DNA from: Mycobacterium sp. UM_WGJ
GTDB taxonomy: Bacteria > Actinomycetota > Actinomycetes > Mycobacteriales > Mycobacteriaceae
DNA: 64,000 bases
NCBI RefSeq assembly: GCF_000455125.1
Contig: NZ_AUWR01000008.1
Span: forward strand, 396,802-460,801
Direction of reading: 5' to 3'
In this document: positions 19,333 to 29,444 of the stretch, in pieces
Layout: each line of letters starts with the position of its first letter
Numbering within the stretch: position 1 is the first letter of the stretch
Notes under the pieces: model-generated
What the model saw: the letters and a program-made list of their open reading frames with translations, nothing else
Database searches by the model: none
What the model was told of the DNA's origin: nothing
Program-made: the position numbers and the translations under genes

Positions 19333-21006
19333 TTAGTCGCGGGTGAGCCTGCGGTGGGTCACTCGATGCGGACGCGCCGCTTCGGCACCGAGACGTTCCA
19401 CCTTGTTCTCCTCGTAGGCGCCGAAGTTGCCCTCGAACCAGAACCACTTGGCCTCGTTGTCGTCGTCGCCCTCCCACGCCAGGATGTGCGTGCAGGTCCG
19501 GTCGAGGAACCAGCGGTCGTGGCTGATGACGACGGCGCAACCGGGGAACTGTTCGAGGGCGTTCTCCAGTGAACCGAGCGTTTCGACATCGAGGTCGTTG
19601 GTCGGCTCGTCCAGCAGGATCAGGTTGCCGCCCTGCTTGAGAGTCAGGGCCAGGTTCAGCCGGTTGCGCTCACCGCCGGAGAGCACGCCGGCAGGCTTCT
19701 GCTGGTCGGGGCCCTTAAAGCCGAACGCCGAGACGTAGGCCCGGGACGGGATCTCGTTCTGCCCGACCTCGATGTAGTCCAGGCCGTCGGAGACCACTTC
19801 CCAGACCGTCTTCTTCGGGTCGATGCCGGCACGGTTCTGGTCGACATAGCTCAGCTTGACCGTTTCGCCGACCTTGACCGTGCCGCTGTCCGGCTCTTCC
19901 AGGCCGACGATGGTCTTGAACAGGGTCGTCTTGCCGACGCCGTTGGGGCCGATCACGCCGACGATGCCGTTGCGCGGCAGCGTGAACGACAGGTCCTTGA
20001 TCAGCTGGCGCGACTCGAAACCCTTGTCCAGGTGCTCCACCTCGACGACGGTGTTGCCCAGGCGCGGGCCGACCGGGATCTGGATCTCCTCGAAGTCAAG
20101 CTTGCGGGTCTTCTCCGCCTCGACAACCATCTCCTCGTAGCGCTGCAGGCGGGCCTTGTTCTTGGCTTGGCGGGCCTTGGCACCCGAACGCACCCAGGCG
20201 AGTTCGTCCTTGAGCCGCTTCTGCAGCTTCTGGTCCTTCTTGCCCTGCACCTCGAGACGCTCGGCCTTCTTCTCCAGATAGGTCGAGTAGTTGCCCTCGT
20301 AGGGGTAGGCCCGGCCGCGGTCGAGCTCCAGGATCCACTCGGCCACGTTGTCGAGGAAGTAACGGTCGTGGGTAACCGCGAGGATGGCGCCCGGGTAGGA
20401 GGCCAGGTGCTGCTCGAGCCACAGCACGCTCTCGGCGTCGAGGTGGTTGGTGGGCTCGTCCAGAAGCAGCAGGTCGGGCTTGCTCAGCAGCAGCTTGCAC
20501 AGCGCCACCCGCCGACGCTCGCCACCGGAGAGATGGGTGACGGGCTCGTCGGGCGGCGGGCAGCGCAGTGCGTCCATGGCCTGTTCGAGCTGCGAGTCGA
20601 TGTCCCAGGCGTCGGCGGCGTCAAGCTCCTCCTGGAGCTTGCCCATCTCTTCCATCAGCTCGTCGGTGTAGTCGGTGGCCATCAGCTCGGCGACCTCGTT
20701 GTACCGATTGAGCTTGGCCTTGATCGGCACGCCCTCTTCGACGTTCTCCCGGACCGTCTTGGTCTCGTCCAGCGGCGGCTCCTGCAACAGGATGCCGACG
20801 GTGGCTCCGGGCGCCAGGAAAGCGTCGCCGTTGTTCGCCTTGTCCAGCCCGGCCATGATCCGCAGGACGCTGGACTTACCCGCACCGTTGGGGCCGACGA
20901 CACCGATCTTGGCGCCGGGCAGGAAGTTCAGCGTGACGTCGTCAAGGATGACTTTGTCGCCGTGTGCTTTGCGCACCTTCTTCATCGTGTAGATGAACTC
21001 AGCCAT
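19333..21006 (-). CDS. ettA: Energy-dependent translational throttle protein EttA (ABC-F)
   Basis: ABC-F ATPase that binds the ribosomal E site and gates the first elongation steps according to ATP/ADP. The 557-residue protein has two ABC domains: Walker A GPNGAGKSS (38-46) and GPNGVGKTT (about 350), and signatures LSGGERRR and LSGGERNR, with the interdomain linker between. No membrane segments are present. ATG 21006 gives the family N-terminus MAEFIYTMKKV. Corresponds to Rv2477c. Confidence 0.96.
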   Translation of the reverse strand: MAEFIYTMKKVRKAHGDKVILDDVTLNFLPGAKIGVVGPNGAGKSSVLRIMAGLDKANNGDAFLAPGATVGILLQEPPLDETKTVRENVEEGVPIKAKLNRYNEVAELMATDYTDELMEEMGKLQEELDAADAWDIDSQLEQAMDALRCPPPDEPVTHLSGGERRRVALCKLLLSKPDLLLLDEPTNHLDAESVLWLEQHLASYPGAILAVTHDRYFLDNVAEWILELDRGRAYPYEGNYSTYLEKKAERLEVQGKKDQKLQKRLKDELAWVRSGAKARQAKNKARLQRYEEMVVEAEKTRKLDFEEIQIPVGPRLGNTVVEVEHLDKGFESRQLIKDLSFTLPRNGIVGVIGPNGVGKTTLFKTIVGLEEPDSGTVKVGETVKLSYVDQNRAGIDPKKTVWEVVSDGLDYIEVGQNEIPSRAYVSAFGFKGPDQQKPAGVLSGGERNRLNLALTLKQGGNLILLDEPTNDLDVETLGSLENALEQFPGCAVVISHDRWFLDRTCTHILAWEGDDDNEAKWFWFEGNFGAYEENKVERLGAEAARPHRVTHRRLTRD

Positions 21007-21086
21007 GCCGGGGTGTCGCCTCCTGGTCTCGCGAATTTGCTCGCCAACCATCCTAGGGGGTCGTCCGGCAGGGCCGTCGGCTGCTG

Positions 21087-21569
21087 TCAGGGCGTCAGAG
21101 CTATCCCGGCCATCTCGGCCATCTCGTCGCCGGCGCCGGATTCGCCGTCGGCGCAGTCCGGGCTGTCGGCTTCGGCGCTCGGAGAAGTCGCCGTCGGACC
21201 GTCCGGTCCGGCGGCAATGATCTTCTCCACCCGGGCCGCACATCGCGCCAGGTTCGGGCCGACCGCCGTCGCGCGCAGCTCCACCGACGATCGGCGATTG
21301 CCGTCTTTGTCCTCGTATTCACTGGTGAATACGTCTCCGACCACGATCACCGGCAATCCCTTGCTCAGTGACGCACCGACGCCGGTGACCAACCGGTCCC
21401 AGCAGGTGACAGTCAGGTACAGCGAGTTGCCGGGCTCCCAGTTCCCGTCGGCGCCGCGCTTGCGCGAGTTGCTGGCGACCCGGAATTTGATCAGTTCGTG
21501 CTCCCCCACCCGGCGCCGGATCGGGTCGGTCACGACGTTGCCGATGATGGTCAACGGGGTTTCATACAT
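21087..21569 (-). CDS. ssbB: Single-stranded DNA-binding protein paralogue SsbB (Rv2478c-like)
   Basis: A 160-residue SSB-family protein with an OB fold in about the first 110 residues (ETPLTIIGNVVTDP at the start, LTVTCWDRLV in the core), then an acidic low-complexity tail. The tail does not end in the DDDIPF-type peptide of the main SSB. That fits the auxiliary mycobacterial SsbB, implicated in stress or recombination rather than replication. GGAAGGA precedes ATG 21569. It lies 80 bp upstream of ettA on the same strand, as in Rv2478c-Rv2477c. Confidence 0.92.
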   Translation of the reverse strand: MYETPLTIIGNVVTDPIRRRVGEHELIKFRVASNSRKRGADGNWEPGNSLYLTVTCWDRLVTGVGASLSKGLPVIVVGDVFTSEYEDKDGNRRSSVELRATAVGPNLARCAARVEKIIAAGPDGPTATSPSAEADSPDCADGESGAGDEMAEMAGIALTP

Positions 21570-21723
21570 GGCACGTTTTCCTTCCTGGTTGCGGCGGACG
21601 TGATCAGCCCGCTCATGCTGCACCCATTGAGCCCGCCGGCCCCGACAACGCGACGGCTCAGGCGGTTGCGTGCAGCGGCAACTGTGGAAGAAGTGTGATT
21701 TGGGGATAGCCGAGGCAGGTGTC

Positions 21724-22584
21724 CTACACCCGCGGCTTGCCGACGTTAACCGGCGCGTTCCAATTCGAGAATGTGATCACCACCGACTCGTCGTCTCCGG
21801 ACCCCAGTTTGAGCGCAACCAGGTGATGATCACCGGTCTCCTCGATCCAGACCGTGCACGACGTCCGTTTGGTGGCCGTCAAATGCGGCACGATCTTCTT
21901 GGCCGCGCGCGCAGACACCTGGCCGCTGATCCGGACGGTGTGCACTTCGTCTGTGCCGAGCGCGATCGTCTCGCGGCCCTCGACCTCCGGGTCGAAGAAA
22001 TCGGTCAGCATGTCGGCGAGCCCGGTATCCGGGCTCAGGATCGAGGCCACGTCGAAGAAGTTCGTGGCCGGCCCGTAGTCGATCCACCGGCCATCATCTT
22101 GCGACACGTAGAGGTCTCCCCCGAACACCACGAACTCCACGTAGGCCGGAGCCCCCCGGTATTTGATCTTGGCGTAGCCCTTGGCGGCCTCGGCAGGCTG
22201 CCTGGTCACGTCGCCGTCGAGGGCGGTGATCGCCATGTTCTCGATGCCGCTGCTCGCCGACAGACTCAGGTGCGCGCTGTCGACTCCTGCGGTGGTGGCG
22301 CTGGACTCCTTGAGAATCGCCGCGGCGCTCGGCAGTGGCTCACTGGCCTTCTTCGAAGACGGGGGCGACGGCTTCGAGGAGGTGGCCGGTTCGGTAGCCG
22401 ACGATGGTTCGGGCGGCGACGTCGTCGACGCGGAGGTCGATTCGGTGGCCGATTGGACTGTCGGCGTGACGGCAGACGACGAAACCGACGGCGCGGTTGG
22501 AGCGGTGGACGAGCAACCGGCGACCAGGGCAGCAGCGGCACTCGCGATCGACAGTACGGCGGGGAGCCTGCGCATGCCCGCCAT
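21724..22584 (-). CDS. LppX/LprG-family lipoprotein
   Basis: A 286-residue exported lipoprotein with a lipobox LVAGC, Cys24 lipidated. A Ser/Thr/Pro-rich linker (about 25-80) leads to a LppX_LprAFG domain with the typical start AAAILKESSATTAGVDSAHL and the DVTRQP phrase. This fold has a hydrophobic cavity that binds triacylated glycolipids. In M. tuberculosis lprG is paired with an MFS pump (P55). Here an MFS gene lies divergently 77 bp away, but of the MHS symporter type, so functional pairing is not assured. Start 22584 or 22575. Confidence 0.88.
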   Translation of the reverse strand: MAGMRRLPAVLSIASAAAALVAGCSSTAPTAPSVSSSAVTPTVQSATESTSASTTSPPEPSSATEPATSSKPSPPSSKKASEPLPSAAAILKESSATTAGVDSAHLSLSASSGIENMAITALDGDVTRQPAEAAKGYAKIKYRGAPAYVEFVVFGGDLYVSQDDGRWIDYGPATNFFDVASILSPDTGLADMLTDFFDPEVEGRETIALGTDEVHTVRISGQVSARAAKKIVPHLTATKRTSCTVWIEETGDHHLVALKLGSGDDESVVITFSNWNAPVNVGKPRV

Positions 22585-22660
22585 GCTAGGTGCCCTCGGA
22601 CCGGCGGACCCGGCAGGGGGAACCGCGCGGCGATGGAACCGTTGGTATACGTTGCTTGCG

Positions 22661-24097
22661 GTGGATACCAAAGGCCAGTCCGGCAGCGGTGCACACACCG
22701 ACCGCAGCACATGGGCACGCGACGAAATCCGGGTTTCGAACCCGAAAGCCATGCGACGCTCGATTGCCGGCACTGCTGTCGGCAACTTCATGGAGTGGTA
22801 CGACTTCGGCATCTACGGCTTCCTCGCCACCACTCTCGCGCAGGTCTTCTACCCCGGCGACAGCTCCAGTGCGGTGGGCCTGATCGCCACGTTCGGCACC
22901 CTGGCCGCGGCCTTCGCGGTGCGGCCGTTCGGCGGGATATTCTTCGGCGCACTCGGTGACCGCATCGGCCGCAAAAAAGTCCTGATCATGACCGTCTCGC
23001 TGATGGCGATAGGCACCACGATCACGGGACTGCTGCCGTCCTACGAGGCGATCGGGATCTGGGCTCCGGTCCTGCTGATCATCACCAAGCTGATGCAGGG
23101 CTTCTCCACCGGCGGCGAGTACGTCGGCGCGATGACCTATGTCAGCGAACACGCCCCGGACCGCACCCGCGGCGCGCTGACCGGATTTCTGCCGTTAGGC
23201 ACCTTGGGCGGCTACATCACCGGCGCCGGCGTGGTCACCCTGATCCAATCCCAACTGCCGGTGTCCGACATGTTGCACTGGGGCTGGCGAGTCCCCTTCC
23301 TGCTGGGTGTGCCGCTGGCCATCATCACGCTGTACATGCGGTTGCGCATCGATGAATCACCGGCCTTCGAAGAGCTGGAACAGGCCGGTGCTGACAACTC
23401 GGTGGCCAGCGAAACCGGGTGGCAGCAGTTCCGGCAAACCGTCGTGGGACACCGCAGCGGTCTGCTGATCTGCATGGGCCTGGTGCTGGCGGAGAACGTC
23501 ACCAACTACATGCTCACCGGATACCTACCGACGTACTTCAAGCAGGTCGGCAGTATCAGCGGCAGCCGCGGGCTGACGATGATCGTGGTGGCGCTGGTGA
23601 TGATGTTGGTCGTCGTGATGCCACTGGCCAGATTGTCCGACCGAATCGGCCGCAAGCCGCTGCTGTGGACCGGCAGCGCCCTACTGATCTTCGGCTCGGT
23701 CCCAGCGTTCCTGCTGATCCGCCACGGCGGCAGCTATCCGATCCGGTTGCTCGGTGTGCTGCTCATCGGGCTGATGCTGGTGTGCTTCAACAGCACCACA
23801 CCGTCGACGCTGCCAGCGCTGTTCCCCACCGCGGTGCGCTTTTTCGCGGTGGCCATCGGATTCAACATCTCGGTCTCGTTGTTCGGAGGTACCACCCCGC
23901 TGGTCGCCGAGACGCTGGTCTCGGGAACCGGCAACGTGATGGTGCCCGCCTTCATCCTGATGGGCGCGGGCGTCATCGGCGCGATCACGGTGTGGTTCAC
24001 CCCGGAGACGGCCGGCAAGCGCCTGCCCGGGTCGGGACCGTCGGTGGCCACCGAGCAGGAGGCCAGTGCCATCGCCGAAGCGGGGCTGCGCGAATAG
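22661..24097 (+). CDS. Metabolite:H+ symporter (MFS, MHS family)
   Basis: A 478-residue 12-helix transporter of the MHS group (KgtP/ProP-like). It opens with GNFMEWYDFGIYG (about residues 38-50), diagnostic for the group. The MFS loop motif appears twice as GDRIGRKK and SDRIGRKP. The substrate is probably an organic acid, betaine or similar compatible solute. GTG 22661 is the first plausible start clear of the divergent lipoprotein gene; its ribosome site is weak. It lies in the inserted segment between ssbB and plsB2. Confidence 0.88.
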   Translation: MDTKGQSGSGAHTDRSTWARDEIRVSNPKAMRRSIAGTAVGNFMEWYDFGIYGFLATTLAQVFYPGDSSSAVGLIATFGTLAAAFAVRPFGGIFFGALGDRIGRKKVLIMTVSLMAIGTTITGLLPSYEAIGIWAPVLLIITKLMQGFSTGGEYVGAMTYVSEHAPDRTRGALTGFLPLGTLGGYITGAGVVTLIQSQLPVSDMLHWGWRVPFLLGVPLAIITLYMRLRIDESPAFEELEQAGADNSVASETGWQQFRQTVVGHRSGLLICMGLVLAENVTNYMLTGYLPTYFKQVGSISGSRGLTMIVVALVMMLVVVMPLARLSDRIGRKPLLWTGSALLIFGSVPAFLLIRHGGSYPIRLLGVLLIGLMLVCFNSTTPSTLPALFPTAVRFFAVAIGFNISVSLFGGTTPLVAETLVSGTGNVMVPAFILMGAGVIGAITVWFTPETAGKRLPGSGPSVATEQEASAIAEAGLRE

Positions 24098-24132
24098 ACC
24101 AAGTCGATCGATTCGGGCACCGGCCGTGGTGA

Positions 24133-24963
24133 TCAGTCCAGACCGACGAGATCCGCGGAGATGCGCCACAGGCCGTCGATGAGCTTGGGGTCGCGGGCCT
24201 GTCGGTTCTCGCGGCCGTTGGCGCGGTGCCGGTCGAAGTAGACGCCGTTGATCGCGGGGTCGGCGCCGCGGTTGGCCAGTTCGATCAACGGCGCGGCGCC
24301 CTGGGCCGGGGTGATGGCCGCGAGGTGGCGCAGCGGGGTGCGGTAGAGCAGGCCGACAAACCAGGAGTCCCGGCCGAAGCTCGTCGCGACCGGACCGGGA
24401 TGCACTGCGGCCGAGATGATCGCGTCGTCAACCCAGCGCTGGGCGATGCCGCGGGTGAACAGGATGTTCATCAGCTTGCTGGTCCCGTAGGCCCGCGGCT
24501 CAATGGCACGCCGGCGCCGATAGTCCAGGTCATCGAGGTCGACGTGGCCGAACCGGTTGCCGATGCTGGAGGTGTTCAGCACCAGCGCGCCGCCGGCGGC
24601 GGCCAGCCGGTCGCGCAACAGGTTGGTCAGCAGGAACGGCGCGAGGTGGTTGATCCCGAAGTTGGGTTCATGTCCCTGGGCGGTACGTTGCCCCGGCGCG
24701 AACGTTCCGCCCGCGTTGTTCAGCAGAACGTCGATGGTGCCGACCTGTTCGCGGATCTGTTCGGCCAGCGCACGAACCTGGTCGAGATCGGCGAAGTCAG
24801 CGGTCAGGGCGGTGGCACCGGCGTCGGCGGCGACCGGCGCCAATTTCTGAGCCGAGCGGCCGACGACTACGAGATTGACCTCCGGTCCGGCCAAAGCACG
24901 CGCTGCGACAGCGCCGATGCCGTCACTGGCGCCGGTGATCACGATCGTTCGGGGTGAGGTCAC
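24133..24963 (-). CDS. Short-chain dehydrogenase/reductase
   Basis: A 276-residue classical SDR with a retinol-dehydrogenase-like layout. The cofactor motif is TGASDGIG (about 10-17), NNAG lies near residue 88, and the catalytic pair is YGTSK (about 159-163). It is expected to use NADP(H) on a lipophilic carbonyl or alcohol; the substrate is unknown. Start is GTG 24963 with AAGGAGA upstream. It converges with the symporter gene. Confidence 0.88.
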   Translation of the reverse strand: MTSPRTIVITGASDGIGAVAARALAGPEVNLVVVGRSAQKLAPVAADAGATALTADFADLDQVRALAEQIREQVGTIDVLLNNAGGTFAPGQRTAQGHEPNFGINHLAPFLLTNLLRDRLAAAGGALVLNTSSIGNRFGHVDLDDLDYRRRRAIEPRAYGTSKLMNILFTRGIAQRWVDDAIISAAVHPGPVATSFGRDSWFVGLLYRTPLRHLAAITPAQGAAPLIELANRGADPAINGVYFDRHRANGRENRQARDPKLIDGLWRISADLVGLD

Positions 24964-25022
24964 TGCAGGTTCTCCTTCGATTCGTCACGGTCAGATCGCG
25001 TCGGCGGGTCGCCGCACCGGGC

Positions 25023-27023
25023 TCACCCGTCGCGGCGGGCCATCTCCGCCAGCATCGCGTTGTAGGCGGCCAGGTCGGCGTCGTCATCGCGTTCGGCGGC
25101 GCGGTCGAGACGCTTGGCGATGCGCCGGTCACTGCGATGCCACTGCACCAGCAGTGCGATCATCACCATGAGCAGGGGCAATTCGCCTGCTGACCAGGTG
25201 ATGCCGCCGCCCAGGTGCTGGTCTCCGGCCAAGTCGGTGTGCCAGGGCAGGCCCAGCGCACCGTAGAACCACTCCCCGAGCACCTTGTGCATCCCCATCA
25301 GGAAGACCCCGAAGAAGCCGTGCAGCGGCAGCGAGGCGAACACCACCGCCAGCTTGGCCAGCGGTGAGATGGGCCGGGGAGTGGGGTCCACGCCGATCAC
25401 GACCCAATAGAAGAGGTAGCCGCTGAGGATGAAGTGGATGTTCATCGCAAGGTGCCCGGCGTGACTGCCGGCGATCGAGTCGAACAGGCTGCTGAAGTAG
25501 AGCCCGTAAAAGCCGACGACGAAGATCACCGCCGCGACGATCGGATTGGTGAGGACCCGCGAGACCCGGCTGTGCAGCGCGGCCAGTAGCCATTCCCGCA
25601 TTCCTGGCGGTTCGCCGCGACCGGCGACCGGCAGCGCCCGCAGCGCCAGCGTGGTCGGTCCGCCCAACACCAGCAGGATCGGCACCAGCATCGACAGGAG
25701 CATGTGCACCGCCATGTGCATGCTGAACATCGCCGGCATGTAGCGACCGGTGCCCGACGAGGTGGCGAACAGCAGGGTCAGACAGCCCAGCATCCAGGCG
25801 ATGGTGCGGCCCGCGGGCCAGGCGTCACCGCGGCGGCGCAGCCGCAGCACCCCGGCCAGATACACGCCGGCCAGGACTATCGCGGCGGTCCCGAAGACGA
25901 CGTCGTATCGCCAGTCGAACAGGATCCGGGCCACGGTCGGCGGGCCGGCGAAGTCGTAGCCGATCTTGACCATCGGGACCGACGGGTTGAGCACCGTCGG
26001 CGGGGGCGGCGGAGTGCGGCCCAGTCCCACCGCAACGCCGAAGGTCAGCGCGAAGACGATGGCCTCGGTCAGCGCCAGCCGGATCAGCGGGGCGCGCTTG
26101 TTCGGGTCTTCCTGCAGCGCCGCCACTCCGCGGCGCCGCTGCCAAGCACCGAGGCAGCCGAGCACACACAGCGCGACGAACTTGGCCACTACCAACTGGC
26201 CGTACGGCGTGGTCAGCAGGTCGGCAGGGGCCAGCCGAACCAGCGCGTTGAGCCCACCCGACAGGCCCATCGCCACGAAGCACCACAGCGCCACGGTGGA
26301 GAACCGCCGGGCGGCGAGGTCGGCGTGTTCTCCGCCCCGAATCGCGTGTACCAGCAACGCCAGTAGACCGCCGGCCCACAGGCCCGCGGCGATCAGGTGG
26401 ATGAGCAGGCTGTTGGTGGCCAGATCGTGTGACCCGCCGGCGGCCGAATGGCCGGTCAGCCCCAGCGGGATCAGGGTCAGCAGCGAACCCGCCAGCAGCA
26501 CCGGTGTCCAGGACCAGCGCAGCACGGGCAGGCTCGCCAGCGTCACCACCGCGGCCAGCAGCGCGGTCCACCGCCAGGCCGACGCGGTGTCGACCAGCCC
26601 AGCAAACGACCAGGCCGTCGCCGGGTCGAGGAACTCCGACAAGGGGTGGCCGGAGACATCGGAGATGGTCAGCGGAACCAGCAGTGCGGCACACACCGCC
26701 CAGGCTCCCGACGCCGCGGTTCCCAACCGCAGCGCACGGTAGCCGGCGGCGTCGAGCACCCCGCTTTGCTGCGGCGGCACCAGGAACGCCGCGAGCAGAA
26801 ACGATCCCACCGCCAGCACTGCGGCCATCTCGCCGGCTGCCCGCACGAATGGCAACCCCAGCGTGGTCACGGGTCCCGGGTCGGGCAGGCCGGTCGCGGT
26901 CAGGGCGTCGGCCAACGACAGGGCCCCGATCCCGGCGGCGATGCACCCGGCCAAGATCGCCAGCGCGGCCAGCATCGGCAGCACGATCGCCGCGCGGCCG
27001 CGGGTTGCCGAAGTAGCCGTCAT
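25023..27023 (-). CDS. CopD-CtaG (caa3) fusion membrane protein, Rv0102-like
   Basis: A 666-residue integral membrane protein. The N-terminal half (to about 390) resembles CopD copper-import proteins, with WAGGLLALLVHAIRGG and several membrane helices. The C-terminal part is a cytochrome c oxidase assembly CtaG/caa3 domain, recognisable in MHMAVHMLLSMLVP and SLPLHGFFG. His- and Met-rich helices suggest copper handling in the membrane, perhaps for cuproenzyme assembly. The domain order matches Rv0102. GGGAG precedes ATG 27023. It is out of its M. tuberculosis location. The copper nitrite reductase at 37703-40288 could need such a factor. Confidence 0.88.
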   Translation of the reverse strand: MTATSATRGRAAIVLPMLAALAILAGCIAAGIGALSLADALTATGLPDPGPVTTLGLPFVRAAGEMAAVLAVGSFLLAAFLVPPQQSGVLDAAGYRALRLGTAASGAWAVCAALLVPLTISDVSGHPLSEFLDPATAWSFAGLVDTASAWRWTALLAAVVTLASLPVLRWSWTPVLLAGSLLTLIPLGLTGHSAAGGSHDLATNSLLIHLIAAGLWAGGLLALLVHAIRGGEHADLAARRFSTVALWCFVAMGLSGGLNALVRLAPADLLTTPYGQLVVAKFVALCVLGCLGAWQRRRGVAALQEDPNKRAPLIRLALTEAIVFALTFGVAVGLGRTPPPPPTVLNPSVPMVKIGYDFAGPPTVARILFDWRYDVVFGTAAIVLAGVYLAGVLRLRRRGDAWPAGRTIAWMLGCLTLLFATSSGTGRYMPAMFSMHMAVHMLLSMLVPILLVLGGPTTLALRALPVAGRGEPPGMREWLLAALHSRVSRVLTNPIVAAVIFVVGFYGLYFSSLFDSIAGSHAGHLAMNIHFILSGYLFYWVVIGVDPTPRPISPLAKLAVVFASLPLHGFFGVFLMGMHKVLGEWFYGALGLPWHTDLAGDQHLGGGITWSAGELPLLMVMIALLVQWHRSDRRIAKRLDRAAERDDDADLAAYNAMLAEMARRDG

Positions 27024-27089
27024 GGCTCCCAGCGTATGGTGCGCGCCAGCCGCGCTGCATACCAGGCGGGCGACGTTGCGGCGCGCCTG

Positions 27090-29444
27090 CTACCTGCTCA
27101 ATCCCCGCCAGTGGCGTCGCACCTCCATGTCCCGGGCGGCAAATGCCTCCCGGGCGATGCGGGCGATGTGGTCGGAGTCCTGCAGGATCCCTCGCAGTTC
27201 AGCGCGGAACGCCTTGCGGCGGCCGGCCAGATCCGGCGCGGGTTCCAGCAGGCCCTGGTCGGCGAGCACCTGACAGGCGGTGGCGAACAGCAAGGTCGAC
27301 ACCGATTCGCTGCTGCGAACGCGCCCCTGCGCCACGTACTGGCGACCGACCCCTAGGGCCAACTGCGTCAGTTCGTTCTCGCCGATGTCGTCCGGTGCGT
27401 CGCAGAGCACATCGGCGACGATCGCGTAGGACTCGAAGAACACCCGCAGCATGACGTCGGAGGTCACCGGACTCTTTTCGGACAGAATGCCGTCGATCTC
27501 GGCGCCACCGGCGCCCACCCGCTGCTGCCAGTCACCGAACCAGGACATCTCCTCGGCGATGTTGTCGCGGAAAGACGCTGAATCGGCGAAGTAGAAGTCG
27601 AACTTGAGCAGGTCGCGCAGCCGCATCGCCTGCGTCCAGAACGCGTCCAGCCGGTCGCCTTCACCGCGGCCGGCGTGCGCCAGGGCCAGTTCGACGATCG
27701 ACGTCTCCAGGAAGGCGTGGATCACCGAGTTGCGGTAGAACGACGCGGCGTGCTCGTCTTCGGGGGCGATCCGCCACACCGACTCTCGTCCGCCGTCAAC
27801 ACGGGTTACCGGGTGCCCGTTGGATAACGCATCCACCGCTGCGCGTACCCCGTCGCGGCTGCGCAGCCGCAACCCGCTGTTGGAGATCGGAGTCTGCTTG
27901 CGTTCCAGGTAATCCAGGCCGGCCTGCAGCGAATGGTGGATCTGGTCCAGCGTCAACGCCAGCCCGTGCGTAGTCAGCAGCAACGCTGACACCAGGCCGG
28001 TCGCGCTGATCGGGGTGACACGCTGGATCCGCCAGGCCACCTCGATGGCCATCTTCTGCATGGCCAGCCGCTTGGCATCCGGATCAGTGGCAGCCGCACT
28101 GTCGGGGGCACCCAAGTACTGGCGCATTGATACGGCCTCGGGGAAGCGCACGTATATCTTGCCGTAGTTGCGTTCGCCCTGCGCCTTGATGAAACGGTAG
28201 AGCCAGCGGATCCCCTCGGGGGTCTTCTCTCCGCCGCGGGCATAGGCGGCGTACTCGTCGGTCTCATGCAGTTGGTCAAAACTGATCGAAACACCCTGCA
28301 GCAGAACATCTTCGGTGCGGTTGTCCAGGTAGGCATCGGCGACGTAGGTCATCAGCCCGAGCTTGGGGGGCAGCATCTTGCCGGTACGCGACCGGGTGCC
28401 CTCGATAGACCAGCTCAGGTTGAACCGCTTCTCCATCACGTAGCCCACGTACTCCTTGAGCACGTATTTGTAGAGCGGGTTGTTGCCGATGCTGCGGCGG
28501 ATGAAGATGACGCCGGAGCGGCGCAGCAACGGCCCCATCAATCCGAACGACAGATTGATACCCGCGAAGACGTGGACCGGAGGAAGCCGGTTCTCCTGCA
28601 TCGCCACCGGCATGACCGCGCCGTCGATGTAGGACCGGTGGGAGAACAGCAGCACCGCGGGGTGATTCTCCAGCGCGGTGCGCAGGGCGGCGACCTGATA
28701 TTCGTCGTAGTCGATCTCGGGATCGAAGCCGCGGCTGAGCATCCGGGTCAAGACGGCGACCAAGTCGACCGAGACCCGACTCCAGCCGGTGGACAGCTCA
28801 TCGAGCATCTTGCCGGCCTCGTCGACGGTGGCGCCCGGAATGGCGTCCAGTCCCTCGCGGAATCGGGTGGACGCCAAGATCTCCGGTTTCACCAGCCGCG
28901 GGGACTTGTATTGCGGGCCCAGGATCCGGTTCTCGGCGCGCTCCAGCGCCAGCACTGCGCGGCGCGTGACGAAATGCGCGAAGTCCCGCGGGTTTTCCGC
29001 GACGGTGTTTTCACTCCACTGGCTGCGCAGGTCGGCGACGCTGGCCGGCTCACCCACCACGACGCGGGCCAACGACGACTCGGTACGCAGGATCTGGCGC
29101 TGTTGGCGTTCGCTGGGCCGATACGGATTGCGGCCGGGCAGCAAGGCGGCCACGCGCTTCAGGGCGGACGCTTCAGCACGGGGCATCCAGAACACCCGCA
29201 CCGGCAGGATCGACCGCCGCTCGTCGCGCTGGAGGTGGCCGACCAGCCGAGCCATCGCACCGGACGAGCGTTGCGACGGGTCGAGTTCCAGCAGTTCGAT
29301 GCGGTGGTCGGGGCGGCCGTCCCGGTACCGTTCCAGCCACTCGTGAACGAGGTCGGCCTCCACCGGCGACTTCACGTAGGCCAAGACCAGGGTGTCGAAG
29401 GGTGCGGTGGCCTCCGCGGGATCGCTGGCCGGTGATGTCGTCAC
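27090..29444 (-). CDS. plsB2: Glycerol-3-phosphate acyltransferase
   Basis: First acylation of glycerol-3-phosphate in phospholipid and triacylglycerol synthesis, at the inner face of the membrane. The 784-residue enzyme has acyltransferase motif I HRSYID (H-x4-D, about residues 268-273) and the EGTRSRTGK substrate-binding motif. The length agrees with Rv2482c (about 789). GTG start overlaps the plsC stop (GTGA), so it is the third gene of the WS/DGAT-plsC-plsB2 unit. Confidence 0.95.
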   Translation of the reverse strand: MTTSPASDPAEATAPFDTLVLAYVKSPVEADLVHEWLERYRDGRPDHRIELLELDPSQRSSGAMARLVGHLQRDERRSILPVRVFWMPRAEASALKRVAALLPGRNPYRPSERQQRQILRTESSLARVVVGEPASVADLRSQWSENTVAENPRDFAHFVTRRAVLALERAENRILGPQYKSPRLVKPEILASTRFREGLDAIPGATVDEAGKMLDELSTGWSRVSVDLVAVLTRMLSRGFDPEIDYDEYQVAALRTALENHPAVLLFSHRSYIDGAVMPVAMQENRLPPVHVFAGINLSFGLMGPLLRRSGVIFIRRSIGNNPLYKYVLKEYVGYVMEKRFNLSWSIEGTRSRTGKMLPPKLGLMTYVADAYLDNRTEDVLLQGVSISFDQLHETDEYAAYARGGEKTPEGIRWLYRFIKAQGERNYGKIYVRFPEAVSMRQYLGAPDSAAATDPDAKRLAMQKMAIEVAWRIQRVTPISATGLVSALLLTTHGLALTLDQIHHSLQAGLDYLERKQTPISNSGLRLRSRDGVRAAVDALSNGHPVTRVDGGRESVWRIAPEDEHAASFYRNSVIHAFLETSIVELALAHAGRGEGDRLDAFWTQAMRLRDLLKFDFYFADSASFRDNIAEEMSWFGDWQQRVGAGGAEIDGILSEKSPVTSDVMLRVFFESYAIVADVLCDAPDDIGENELTQLALGVGRQYVAQGRVRSSESVSTLLFATACQVLADQGLLEPAPDLAGRRKAFRAELRGILQDSDHIARIAREAFAARDMEVRRHWRGLSR

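Noticed and set aside
28266-29435. Plus-strand frame opposite plsB2
   Set aside because: Antisense shadow of plsB2 with no recognisable domain.
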